Source: Bradyrhizobium frederickii (GTDB lineage: Bacteria; Pseudomonadota; Alphaproteobacteria; Rhizobiales; Xanthobacteraceae). Taken from it: a stretch of 41,543 bases of DNA. The notes beneath the pieces were generated by a model, which had not been told where the DNA came from, ran no database searches, and saw only the letters and a program-made list of their open reading frames with translations. The DNA lies in the NCBI RefSeq assembly GCF_004570865.1, contig NZ_SPQS01000039.1, positions 1 through 41,543 of the forward strand. The letters run 5' to 3'. Below, piece by piece: positions 27,837 through 35,281 of this stretch; the stretch's first letter is position 1, and each line of letters begins with the position of its first letter. The position numbers and the translations under genes are program-made.

Positions 27837-27839
27837 GAA

Positions 27840-28256
27840 CTACTTCTTCGGCACCACGCGGAACGTGCCGCTGGCGCGCGCGATCACGGCGTCGTCGGCC
27901 TTCGCCAGGCATTGCGCGAAACAGATCGTGGAGCCGGTCTTGATCGCCTCGCCCTCGACCGCGAGCCATTGGCCGATTTCGGCGGCACCGGCATAGTCGA
28001 CCGACAGCGAGATTGTGACCAACGAGGTCGACCAGCCCGTCGCCTGGGCACAGCTATAGCCCATGGCGGCATCGGCCAGCGCCGCAATCAATCCGCCATG
28101 GATCAGCCCGCGCGCGTTGGTATGCGGCATCGCCAGCCGCAATCCCACGGTGACCCCCTTGTCGGTCTTCTTGGAGTAGAGCGGCTCCCAGGGATCGGTG
28201 AGCGGCGCCTTGCGGAAATGCGGCTCGAAGCCGGCGGGGATGTCGGGGAGGGTCAT
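27840..28256 (-). CDS. PaaI-family hotdog-fold acyl-CoA thioesterase
   Basis: This 138-residue thioesterase of the PaaI/YigI type hydrolyses aryl- or acyl-CoA. The hallmark ARGLIHGGLIAALADAAMGY, with HGG and the downstream Asp, is present, followed by SLSVDYAGAAEIGQWL and the last strand ARASGTFRVVP. It stands between a LysR gene (convergent) and pobA (same strand), separated from the latter by repeats. Here it could rescue CoA from stalled aromatic-CoA intermediates; that is inference. Confidence 0.88.
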   Translation of the reverse strand: MTLPDIPAGFEPHFRKAPLTDPWEPLYSKKTDKGVTVGLRLAMPHTNARGLIHGGLIAALADAAMGYSCAQATGWSTSLVTISLSVDYAGAAEIGQWLAVEGEAIKTGSTICFAQCLAKADDAVIARASGTFRVVPKK

Positions 28257-28324
28257 GGCTGTCTCGCGTTGCTGAGGTCGCCGGCATTGAACACGACGGA
28301 CGCGACGAGCGCATCAATTACAAA

Positions 28325-28357
28325 GTTTCAAACGGGATTTGCGCGGGTGTTTGAAAC
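28325..28357. repeat. Inverted repeat upstream of the PaaI-like gene
   Basis: GTTTCAAAC (28325-28333) and GTTTGAAAC (28349-28357) are perfect 9-base arms with a 15-base spacer, about 70-100 bases before the PaaI-like start codon. It could be an operator or part of the neighbouring repeat cluster. Confidence 0.4.
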
Positions 28358-28380
28358 GCGCGGTGCCGCAATGACAGAGC

Positions 28381-28474
28381 CGTAGGGTGGGCAAACGCGC
28401 GTAGCGCCGTGCCCACGATCTCTGCACAATTGAGAAAATTGGGTGGGGCACGCTTCCGCTTTGCCCACCCTACG
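28381..28474. repeat. 94-bp palindromic element downstream of pobA
   Basis: CGTAGGGTGGGCAAA (28381-28395) and TTTGCCCACCCTACG (28460-28474) are perfect 15-base terminal arms. Inside are GTGCCCAC and GTGGGGCAC, which also pair. It ends ten bases past the pobA stop (minus strand). From memory GTAGGGTGGGCAAA repeats are widespread in Bradyrhizobium genomes. Confidence 0.7.
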
Positions 28475-28483
28475 GCACCGTCC

Positions 28484-29653
28484 TTAGAACGGCAGCCCGA
28501 CATAATTCTCCGACAATGACGTCATCGCCGCCTGCGACTGCGTCACGTAGTCCAGCTCGGCGAGCTGGATGCGGGCGCCGATGGTGCCGGTGTCGGGGAA
28601 TTTGTGCAGCATCGAGGTCATCCACCAGGAGAAGCGCACCGCTTTCCAGACGCGTGCCAGCGCTTTGCCGGAATAGGCGTCGATGCCGGCGCTGGATTTC
28701 TCGTCGTAGAATTCGCGCAGCGCGCTCGACAGATAATGCGCGTCGCTGGCGGCGAGGTTGAGGCCCTTGGCGCCGGTCGGCGGCACGATGTGAGCCGCAT
28801 CGCCGCACAGGAACATCCTGCCGAAGCGCATCGGCTCGGCGACGAAGCTGCGCAAGGGCGCGATGCTCTTTTCGATCGAGGGGCCGGTGACGAGGCTGTC
28901 GGCGGCCTCCTGATCGAGCCGGCGCTTCAATTCGTCCCAGAAGCGGTCGTCCGGCCATTGGTCGACGTGGTCATCGAGCGAACATTGCACATAATAGCGG
29001 CTGCGCCTGGTCGAACGCATGGTGCAGAGCGCAAAGCCGCGGGCGTGGTTGGAGTAGATCAGCTCGTGGCTGACCGGCGGGGTGTCCGACAAGATGCCGA
29101 GCCAGCCGAACGGATAGACCCGCTCGAACTCCTCGATCGCCGAGGCCGGAACGCTGGCGCGGCTGACGCCGTGAAAACCGTCGCAGCCGGCGATGAAGTC
29201 GCAATCGAGCGTGTGGGTGACGCCGTCCTTGACGTAAGTTACACGCGGGTGACTGCCGTCGAAATCGTGCGGCTGGACGTCCTTGGCCTCGTAGACCGAG
29301 ACGAGACCGGCGGCCTTGCGCGCATTCATCAGGTCGAGCGTGACCTCGGTCTGCCCGTAGATCATGACCGTCTTACCGGTCGCGCCCTTCATGTCGATGC
29401 GATGACGACGCCCGGAAAAAGCGAGCTCGATGCCTTCGTGCACCAGACCTTCGGCATGCGCCCGGGTCCCCGCGCCGATCTGGTCGAGCAGCGCGACGGT
29501 TCCCTCCTCCAGCAGGCCGGCACGGATACGGCCGAGGACGTAGTCCGGGCTCTGCCGCTCCAGAATGACATTGTCGATGCCATAAGCGTGCAGCAGTTGC
29601 CCAAGCAACAATCCGGCCGGCCCGGCCCCGATGATTGCGACCTTTGTCCGCAA
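28484..29653 (-). CDS. pobA: 4-hydroxybenzoate 3-monooxygenase
   Basis: This 389-residue FAD enzyme hydroxylates 4-hydroxybenzoate to protocatechuate with NADPH and O2. FAD motifs are GAGPAG (9-14), the CDGFHG motif (157-162) and GDAAHIVPPTGAKGLNLA. Substrate residues known from the Pseudomonas enzyme are matched, shifted by one: Y200 (Tyr201), R213 (Arg214), R219 (Arg220), Y221 (Tyr222), with T211 where Ser212 stands. The RQSPDYVLGRIRAG segment matches NADPH-using enzymes. The TTG start at 29653 was chosen because GGAAGGA lies seven bases upstream and MRTKVAIIG is the normal N terminus. It is monocistronic, with a TATAAT promoter near 29721. Confidence 0.95.
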   Translation of the reverse strand: MRTKVAIIGAGPAGLLLGQLLHAYGIDNVILERQSPDYVLGRIRAGLLEEGTVALLDQIGAGTRAHAEGLVHEGIELAFSGRRHRIDMKGATGKTVMIYGQTEVTLDLMNARKAAGLVSVYEAKDVQPHDFDGSHPRVTYVKDGVTHTLDCDFIAGCDGFHGVSRASVPASAIEEFERVYPFGWLGILSDTPPVSHELIYSNHARGFALCTMRSTRRSRYYVQCSLDDHVDQWPDDRFWDELKRRLDQEAADSLVTGPSIEKSIAPLRSFVAEPMRFGRMFLCGDAAHIVPPTGAKGLNLAASDAHYLSSALREFYDEKSSAGIDAYSGKALARVWKAVRFSWWMTSMLHKFPDTGTIGARIQLAELDYVTQSQAAMTSLSENYVGLPF

Positions 29654-29720
29654 TACTTGCTCCTTCCGATCCTGTAGGCTTTCGTGGCGGCTCGCTTGTC
29701 GCTTCAACACGCTCGGGATA

Positions 29721-29735
29721 ATTATACCATATAAT
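29721..29735 (-). promoter_or_regulatory. pobA promoter with overlapping dyad
   Basis: On the minus strand an exact TATAAT (plus 29721-29726) lies about 60 bases ahead of the pobA start. A TTTTGC sequence 16 bases upstream is a weak -35. The dyad ATTATACCATATAAT (5-base arms, 5-base spacer) covers the -10 and has the same layout as GTTATGGACCATATC at 22170 and GTTATAGAACATAAC at 34438. Control by the CouR-like protein or another MarR regulator is possible but unproven. Confidence 0.5.
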
Positions 29736-29833
29736 CGTTGGGCAAAAGGGGAGCGCGCGGGTCGCTGCGAAGGGCGACAAATCCATGCAACGGGCTGACG
29801 GAGGATGCGACAGAGGTGCGCGCCAGTTCTGGC

Positions 29834-29865
29834 TTGAACCCGCCCGCCATTTAGATAACATGTTA
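29834..29865 (+). promoter_or_regulatory. Candidate promoter and palindrome before the TRAP operon
   Basis: TTGAAC (29834-29839) and TAACAT (29856-29861), 16 bases apart, are a candidate promoter for the gene starting at 29920. The perfect 10-base palindrome TAACATGTTA (29856-29865) overlaps the -10 and sits in a short AT-rich patch, as an operator would. Confidence 0.45.
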
Positions 29866-29919
29866 ATTAATGAGACCGGGCCAGCGAAGCCCGCCGTCGA
29901 CAACAGGGAGAGACGCGTG

Positions 29920-30936
29920 ATGAGAAGAGCCTGTCTGGCATTGCTGCTGGCCGCGAGCGTGACGCCTGCCCTCGCGCAGGACAAGACCTTCGATTTGAAG
30001 ATCTCGCACTGGGTGCCGGCTTCGCATCCGCTGCAGAAGTCGCTGGAAGACTGGGCCGCGGCCGTCGAGAAGGATTCCGGCGGCACCGTCAAGGGCAAGG
30101 TGTTTCCGGCCCAGCAGCTCGGCAAGGCGTTCGACCATTACGACATGGCGCGCGACGGCATCGCCGACGTCACCTACGTCAATCCCGGCTATCAGCCCGG
30201 CCGCTTCCCGATCGTCGGCGCCGGCGAGCTGCCGTTCTTGATCTCGGACGCCAAGGGCGGCTCGATGGGCCTGGACGCCTGGTATCGCAAATATGCCGAG
30301 AAGGAGATGAAGGACGTCAAATACTGTCTCGCCTTCGTCCACTCGCCCTCGTCCTTCCATTCCAAGACCAAGAAGATCGTGATGCCCGAAGACGTGAAGG
30401 GCATGAAGATCCGCCCGGCGCACGCCACCATGGCGAACTTCGTCACTTCGCTCGGCGGCACCAACGTGCAGTCCTCGGCGCCGGAAGTGCGTGACATCAT
30501 CGAGCGCGGCGTCGCCGACGGCGTCACCTTCCCCTGGGGCTCCCTGGTGCTGTTCGGCATCGACAAGGTGACCAAGTACGACATGGAGGCGCCGCTCTAC
30601 ACCACGACCTTCGTGTTCGTCATCAACAAGGACAAGTACAATGCGATGTCCGACAAGCAGAAGGGCGCGATCGACAAGAACTGCTCGGTCGAGATGGCGG
30701 GCATGGTCGGCGAGCACTGGGGCAAGTTCGAGGATGCCGGCATCGACAAGGTGAAGGCGGAATCCGGCCATGAGGTCTACAAGTTGACACCCGAGCAGGC
30801 CGCCGCCTGGAAGAAGGCCGCCGAGCCGCTGGTGAAAACCTGGAGCGACGGCGCCAAGAAGGCCGGCGCCGATCCGGATGCCGCGCTCGCCGATTTGAAG
30901 GCCTCGCTGAAGAAATACAACGCACTGGCGGAGTGA
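29920..30936 (+). CDS. tarP: TRAP transporter periplasmic binding protein, TarP/DctP-like
   Basis: This 338-residue DctP-family binding protein has a signal peptide of about 20 residues ending VTPALAQ. Features of the family are the opening FDLKISHWVPASHPLQ, GGTVKGKVFPAQQLG and the DVKGMKIRPAH segment, whose arginine clamps the carboxylate of the ligand. AGGGAG lies nine bases before the ATG; the GTG one codon earlier is possible. A longer upstream frame was rejected because it lacks a signal peptide at its start. In Rhodopseudomonas palustris TarPQM takes up p-coumarate and related aromatic acids; position near couAB supports the same role here. Confidence 0.88.
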   Translation: MRRACLALLLAASVTPALAQDKTFDLKISHWVPASHPLQKSLEDWAAAVEKDSGGTVKGKVFPAQQLGKAFDHYDMARDGIADVTYVNPGYQPGRFPIVGAGELPFLISDAKGGSMGLDAWYRKYAEKEMKDVKYCLAFVHSPSSFHSKTKKIVMPEDVKGMKIRPAHATMANFVTSLGGTNVQSSAPEVRDIIERGVADGVTFPWGSLVLFGIDKVTKYDMEAPLYTTTFVFVINKDKYNAMSDKQKGAIDKNCSVEMAGMVGEHWGKFEDAGIDKVKAESGHEVYKLTPEQAAAWKKAAEPLVKTWSDGAKKAGADPDAALADLKASLKKYNALAE

Positions 30937-30961
30937 GCCCGGCAGCGGCCGGGTACTCGCT

Positions 30962-31085
30962 GCACCTCTCCCGCTTGCGGGAGAGGTCGGCGCGAAGCGC
31001 CGGGTGAGGGCTCTCTCCTCTTCGGGGTTCTCGATTGCGGAGACACCCTCTCCCCCACCCTCCCCCGCAGGCGGGGGAGGGAGCG
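30962..31085. repeat. Palindromic repeat cluster between tarP and tarQ
   Basis: Three hairpins are seen. CCTCTCCCGC-tt-GCGGGAGAGG (30965-30986) is perfect with a two-base loop. CGGCGC-gaa-GCGCCG follows directly. CCCTCCCCCGC-ag-GCGGGGGAGGG (31058-31081) is perfect over 11 bases. The cluster lies inside an operon, between the binding protein and membrane subunits. It may stabilise the upstream message and thus raise binding-protein levels, a role known for REP/PU-type repeats elsewhere. It is related to the repeats at 37199 and 39902. Confidence 0.7.
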
Positions 31086-31132
31086 CAGCTCTCTCGCGGG
31101 CGTATCTCGACTCGTCATAAGGACTCTTTCCC

Positions 31133-31642
31133 ATGAAGCGCTCCTGGATGGACCGCATCATCGATTCGATCGAATGGATCGCGGCCGGCTTCGTCGGCAT
31201 CGTCGCGCTCGACATCTTCCTGTCGGTGCTGCTGCGCAATACGCTGAACTATTCGATCCCCGACAGCTTCGACATCGGTCGCATGCTGCTCGGCATCCTC
31301 ATCTTCTGGGGCATCGCCGCGACCTCCTATCGCGGCACCCACATCACGGTGGATCTGGTCTGGGGCAACGTCGGGCCGCGCTACCAGCGCTGGATCGACG
31401 TGTTCGCCACCCTGGTGCTGCTGTTCGTCGTGACCGTGCAGACTTGGACTCTGTTCGACAAGGTGCGCGGCACCTACAACGACAACGTCCAGACCTTCGA
31501 CATGCACATGCCGACCTGGCCATTCTTCGCGGTCGCCTGGATCGGCGACGTTTCCGCCGTGCTGCTGATCGCGATCCGCACCTACCGCCTGATCTTCCAT
31601 CCCGAAGACATGCACGATCCCAAATTGAAGGCGACGGAGTAA
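31133..31642 (+). CDS. tarQ: TRAP transporter small membrane subunit, TarQ/DctQ-like
   Basis: This 169-residue DctQ subunit has four hydrophobic segments: WIAAGFVGIVALDIFLSVLL; MLLGILIFWGIAATSY; WIDVFATLVLLFVVTVQTWTLF; and FFAVAWIGDVSAVLLIAI. The YRGTHITVDLVW loop is typical of the family. The start ATG at 31133 is the normal N terminus. It ends two bases before the DctM-like start codon, so the two are coupled. It links the binding protein to the large permease. Confidence 0.9.
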   Translation: MKRSWMDRIIDSIEWIAAGFVGIVALDIFLSVLLRNTLNYSIPDSFDIGRMLLGILIFWGIAATSYRGTHITVDLVWGNVGPRYQRWIDVFATLVLLFVVTVQTWTLFDKVRGTYNDNVQTFDMHMPTWPFFAVAWIGDVSAVLLIAIRTYRLIFHPEDMHDPKLKATE

Positions 31643-31644
31643 TC

Positions 31645-32964
31645 ATGAGCACCGATGCCGTCGCCTTAATCGGCTTCGTTTCCCTGTTTGTCCTGATGCT
31701 GTTGCGCGTGCCCGTCGGCATGGCGATGGGTCTCGTCGGCGTCTCCGGCTTCGCCTATCTCGTCAACGGCAATGCGGCGCTGAAGCTGGTCGGCCAGACC
31801 TCGATGCGCACGGTCACCGACTACACCTTCGGCGTCATCCCGATGTTCCTGCTGATGGGCTCGTTCGTCAGCAATTCCGGCATGAGCCGCGAGCTGTTCC
31901 GCGCCGCCAACGGTTTCGTCGGCCATTTGCGCGGCGGGCTCGGCATTGCCACCGTCGGCGCCTGCGGCGGCTTCGCCGCGATCTGCGGCTCCTCGGTCGC
32001 GACCGCCGCGACCTTCTCCGCCGTCGCCTACCCCGAGATGCGCCGCTTCGGCTATCCGCAGTCGTTCGCCACGGGCGTGATCGCCGCGGGCGGCACGCTG
32101 GGCGCGATGCTGCCGCCCTCCACCGTGCTCGCCGTCTACGGCATCATCACCGAGCAGGACATTGGCAAGCTCTTCATCGCCGGCATCATCCCGGGCCTGC
32201 TGGCGATGACCATGTACATGATCACGATCTTCCTGATCGGTTATTTCCGCCCCAACTTCCTGCCCAAGGGCAAGGTGACGCCGTGGCGCGAGCGCTTTGC
32301 GGGCCTGAAGGAGATCTGGGCGCCGGTGCTGCTGTTCGTGTTCGTGATCGGCGGCCTCTATGGCCTGCCCTTCCTGCCGCGCTTCACGCCGACGGAAGCC
32401 GGCGGCGTTGGCGCCGCCGGCGCCTTCATCATCGGCGTGCTGACAGGCCGCCTCGACCGCGAGAAGATCCTGGCCTCGCTGCTGCAGGCGACGCGCACCG
32501 CGGCCGCGGTCTTCACGGTGCTGATCGGCGCGCTGATCTTCGGCTATTTCCTGACGGTGACCCAGACGCCGCAAAAAGTGACTGAGTTCCTGACCGGTCT
32601 CGGCCTCGGCAGCTACGGCGTGCTCGCGCTGATCATGGTGATGTATCTCGTGCTCGGCTGCCTGATGGACGCCATGGCGATGATCATCCTCACCGTGCCG
32701 ATCATTTTCCCCGTCATCACGCATCTCGGCTTCGATCCGATCTGGTTCGGCGTCATCATCGTCATGACCGTCGAGCTCGGCCTGATCCACCCGCCGGTCG
32801 GCATGAACGTCTTCGTCATCAAGAGCGTGGTGAAGGACGTCTCCTTCTCCACCATCTTCAAGGGCGTGATTCCGTTCGTGGTCACGGACCTGATCCGCCT
32901 CGTGATCCTGATCGCCTTCCCGCTGCTGGCGACCTGGCTGCCAACGCGGATGATGGCGAATTGA
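31645..32964 (+). CDS. tarM: TRAP transporter large permease, TarM/DctM-like
   Basis: This 439-residue DctM permease has about 12 membrane segments. Family marks include FTFGVIPMFLLMGSFVS-type (YTFGVIPMFLLMGSF), GLGIATVGACGGFAAICGSS, the ARPPSTV-like MLPPSTVLAVYGIITEQ loop, and GLIHPPVGMNVFVIKSV near the end. The start at 31645 has GGAG five bases upstream. A longer frame reaching back to 31174 lies inside tarQ and was rejected. It couples uptake of aromatic or organic acids to the sodium or proton gradient. The DUF3237 gene follows 12 bases on. Confidence 0.93.
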   Translation: MSTDAVALIGFVSLFVLMLLRVPVGMAMGLVGVSGFAYLVNGNAALKLVGQTSMRTVTDYTFGVIPMFLLMGSFVSNSGMSRELFRAANGFVGHLRGGLGIATVGACGGFAAICGSSVATAATFSAVAYPEMRRFGYPQSFATGVIAAGGTLGAMLPPSTVLAVYGIITEQDIGKLFIAGIIPGLLAMTMYMITIFLIGYFRPNFLPKGKVTPWRERFAGLKEIWAPVLLFVFVIGGLYGLPFLPRFTPTEAGGVGAAGAFIIGVLTGRLDREKILASLLQATRTAAAVFTVLIGALIFGYFLTVTQTPQKVTEFLTGLGLGSYGVLALIMVMYLVLGCLMDAMAMIILTVPIIFPVITHLGFDPIWFGVIIVMTVELGLIHPPVGMNVFVIKSVVKDVSFSTIFKGVIPFVVTDLIRLVILIAFPLLATWLPTRMMAN

Positions 32965-32976
32965 CGAGGAGGAGCG

Positions 32977-33438
32977 ATGACCACCCCGACGCTCGAGACC
33001 AAATACGTCTTCACCATCACCGCGCGCATCGGCGACGTCGTCACCGCCGGTGAGACCGGCATCGGCGTTCGCCGCATCATTCCAATCATCGGCGGCGAGG
33101 TGACGGGCGCGATAACAGGCAAGGTATTGCCATTCGGCGCAGACTTCCAGACCATCCGACCCAACGAGTTGATCGACCTCGAGGCGAAATACGCCTTCGA
33201 GACCGACGACGGCGCCGTCGTCTATGTCGAGAACAAAGGCATGCGCTTTGGCCCTGTCGAGCTCTTGCAAAAGCTCAAGCGTGGCGAGCCGGTCGATCCC
33301 AAGCTGATCTATTTTCGCACCGTCCCGAAATTCGAGACGGGGCACGAGAAATATCGCTGGCTGATGGAGCACATTTTTGTGGGCTCGGCCGCGCGCCATG
33401 CCGATCGCGTCGTGATCGACGTGCATCAGGTGATGTGA
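32977..33438 (+). CDS. DUF3237 family protein co-transcribed with TRAP genes
   Basis: This 153-residue soluble protein of the DUF3237 family has no signal peptide. It shows the family segments GVRRIIPIIGGEVTGAITGK, LPFGADFQTIRPNELIDLEA and YFRTVPKFETGHEKYRWL. GAGGAGG lies just before the ATG. Its position 12 bases after the DctM gene suggests a task linked to the imported aromatic or organic acid. The family has no firmly known reaction, so no function is assigned. Confidence 0.88.
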   Translation: MTTPTLETKYVFTITARIGDVVTAGETGIGVRRIIPIIGGEVTGAITGKVLPFGADFQTIRPNELIDLEAKYAFETDDGAVVYVENKGMRFGPVELLQKLKRGEPVDPKLIYFRTVPKFETGHEKYRWLMEHIFVGSAARHADRVVIDVHQVM

Positions 33439-33451
33439 CTCTTTGGGGACT

Positions 33452-33469
33452 CACGGGTACCAACCCGTG
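33452..33469 (+). terminator. Hairpin after the TRAP-DUF3237 operon
   Basis: CACGGGT pairs with ACCCGTG across a four-base loop, 14 bases past the DUF3237 stop. There is no T-run, so it is at best a weak or Rho-assisted terminator. The rest of 33439-33661 shows no gene. Confidence 0.35.
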
Positions 33470-33661
33470 CCCGGCCTTCACTGCGCCTTCTGAGCCAATT
33501 CGGGAGCGCGGCGGGCGCAAAGCTCGGGCAGATCCTGCCGCGAGAGTGTGGCGGCGCGCCTGAGCTCATTGAAGGTGAGAGCTGAATCCGCCTATGACAC
33601 GGCTCTGAGCTGGTTCAGGATACGACTTGCGCAAGATTGCGCAGACCACGGGAGTGCCACC

Positions 33662-34342
33662 ATGTCCCTCATGGCTTCCAGCGACTCAAATCCACGACAC
33701 AGCTTCGATCCTGCCGAGATGGGCGCCATCGCCCATCTCTATCGGGGCGAGGTCTATCGCTCGACGATCTGGCGAACGCGACTCGATAACACGACCAATT
33801 GGGCCATTGTCACGATGGGCATCGCGCTGTCGACGACCTTTTCGAGCCCGCAAGCATCTCCGCTGCCGCTCGTGCTCGTCGGGTTGCTGCTTGCTGCGTT
33901 CCTCGCAATGGAGGCGCGGCGCTATCGCTATTTCAACGTCTGGCGCGCCCGCGCCCGCTGGATCGAGAAGAATTTTTACGCGCCGATGTTCACGGGCGAA
34001 GCGCACGATGACGGCTGGCAGACGGTTCTTGCGCGTGATTACACCGCGCCCCGCCATCACATTTCGTTCGTCCGCGCTGCGGGGCGGCGGCTGCGACGCA
34101 ACTACGTTTGGATCCTCGCCATCCAGGCCGTGGCCTACTACGGCAAGATTGCAATCCATCCGACGCCCGCAGCGAGCTTGGCGGAATTTGTCGATCGCGC
34201 GGCGGTCGGACCGCTTCCCGGCTGGATCATTCTGCTCATGGGGGTCGCCTACGATTTGGGCTGGCTGGCGTTCGCGTTCGGCACGCTTTGGCTCGACCAG
34301 CGCGAGCACGGGACCAAGGGCGATGGCGTTGCAATGGGCTAG
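33662..34342 (+). CDS. DUF2270 family predicted membrane protein
   Basis: This 226-residue protein has four hydrophobic segments, near 46-61, 68-84, 149-165 and 186-208. Between them lies a conserved basic/aromatic loop (EARRYRYFNVWRARARWIEKNF) diagnostic of DUF2270. The ATG at 33662, preceded by GGGAG, was preferred to a longer in-frame start at 33548. The function of the family is not known. It stands alone between the TRAP operon and the couAB operon and may have no metabolic link to either. Confidence 0.82.
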   Translation: MSLMASSDSNPRHSFDPAEMGAIAHLYRGEVYRSTIWRTRLDNTTNWAIVTMGIALSTTFSSPQASPLPLVLVGLLLAAFLAMEARRYRYFNVWRARARWIEKNFYAPMFTGEAHDDGWQTVLARDYTAPRHHISFVRAAGRRLRRNYVWILAIQAVAYYGKIAIHPTPAASLAEFVDRAAVGPLPGWIILLMGVAYDLGWLAFAFGTLWLDQREHGTKGDGVAMG

Positions 34343-34437
34343 CTAGCGACGGGGAAGTCCGGCCGAGCCCCGGGGTCCCCCGCCCGCCCCTAGGGAGTGG
34401 ATCGGGAACGCGCCCCTCCTTGACTCCCCCAAAATTC

Positions 34438-34452
34438 GTTATAGAACATAAC
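34438..34452 (+). promoter_or_regulatory. Dyad in the couA promoter region, candidate CouR site
   Basis: GTTATAGAACATAAC has perfect 5-base arms and a 5-base spacer. It lies 19 bases before the couA start and downstream of a TTGACT sequence (34420-34425), so it covers the likely -10/start-site region. It shares GTTAT-N5-ATA-N-C with the site at 22170-22184 beside the MarR gene. Repression of couAB by CouR is known in Rhodopseudomonas; this exact site is inferred. Confidence 0.55.
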
Positions 34453-34471
34453 TATTCTGACAAGGACGCAA

Positions 34472-35281
34472 ATGACACAGGGAAACGCCGAGACCGCTGC
34501 CGCGGGCACCTCCGGGCTACTCCGGATCGAGAGGGCGGACCGGGTTCTGACCGTGGGTCTGAACCGGCCGGCCAAGCGCAATGCGCTCAACGACGGCATC
34601 ATCCTGGAAATCGGCGAGTGTTTTGCCTCCCTGCCCGAGGATATCGGCGCGGTCGTCATTCACGGCATCGGCGACCATTTCTCCTCAGGACTCGACCTCT
34701 CCGAGCTGACCGAGCACGACGCGACCGGCGGCCTGCTGCATTCCCAGATGTGGCACCGGGTGTTCGACCGCATCCAATACAGCCGCGTGCCCGTGATCGC
34801 GGCCCTGAAGGGCGCCGTGATCGGCGGCGGGCTGGAACTTGCGTGCTCGGCGCATATCCGCGTCGCCGAGCCCTCGACCTATTTCGCGCTGCCGGAGGGA
34901 CAACGCGGTATCTTCGTCGGCGGCGGCGGCTCGGTGCGGCTGCCGCGGCTGATCGGCGTCGCCCGGATGATGGACATGATGCTGACGGGCCGCGTCTATA
35001 GCGCGACCGAAGGCGCGTCCTACGGCTTCGCGCAATATGTGACGGAAGCCGGCAACGCGCTCGGCAAGGCGATGGAGCTTGCGACCAAGGTCGCCTCCAA
35101 CGCGCCGCTGACCAATTTCGCCGTGCTCCAGGCGCTGCCGATGATCGCGGAGGCCAATCCGCAGACCGGTCTGTTGATGGAATCGCTGATGGCGACCGTG
35201 GCGCAGAGCGACAAAGAGGCAAAACGCCGGATCCGTGAATTCCTCGAGCACAAGACCGCAAAGGTAAAGCCGAAGCCATGA
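34472..35281 (+). CDS. couA: Enoyl-CoA hydratase family protein, CouA-like
   Basis: This 269-residue crotonase would act on p-coumaroyl- or feruloyl-CoA made by the next gene. The oxyanion-hole segments DHFSSGLDLSE and LKGAVIGGGLELAC are present. Glutamates lie at E122 (GGGLELA) and E142 (LPEGQRG), matching the pair Glu144/Glu164 of mitochondrial crotonase. The hydroxycinnamoyl-CoA hydratase-lyase of Pseudomonas has Ser at the first position, so this enzyme looks more like a plain hydratase than a retro-aldol lyase. AAGGA lies five bases before the ATG. The stop overlaps the ligand start (ATGA). A candidate CouR dyad lies just upstream. Confidence 0.82.
   Translation: MTQGNAETAAAGTSGLLRIERADRVLTVGLNRPAKRNALNDGIILEIGECFASLPEDIGAVVIHGIGDHFSSGLDLSELTEHDATGGLLHSQMWHRVFDRIQYSRVPVIAALKGAVIGGGLELACSAHIRVAEPSTYFALPEGQRGIFVGGGGSVRLPRLIGVARMMDMMLTGRVYSATEGASYGFAQYVTEAGNALGKAMELATKVASNAPLTNFAVLQALPMIAEANPQTGLLMESLMATVAQSDKEAKRRIREFLEHKTAKVKPKP

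Noticed and set aside
29785..29919. An N-terminal extension of the TRAP binding protein
   Set aside because: It would place the signal peptide inside the protein, and the ribosome site lies just before 29917-29920.
30962..31085. CRISPR-like repeat array
   Set aside because: The repeats are hairpins of different sequence and spacing, with no uniform direct repeats or spacers and no cas genes.
31666..33426. A 586-codon minus-strand frame opposite the DctM and DUF3237 genes
   Set aside because: It is a shadow frame of His/Asp/Glu/Arg repeats without a domain; the plus strand has recognised proteins.
34472..35281. Naming the crotonase as a feruloyl-CoA hydratase-lyase (vanillin-forming)
   Set aside because: Both glutamates typical of hydratases are present, whereas the lyase has Ser at the first. 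The lyase activity cannot be excluded, so it is left as CouA-like.
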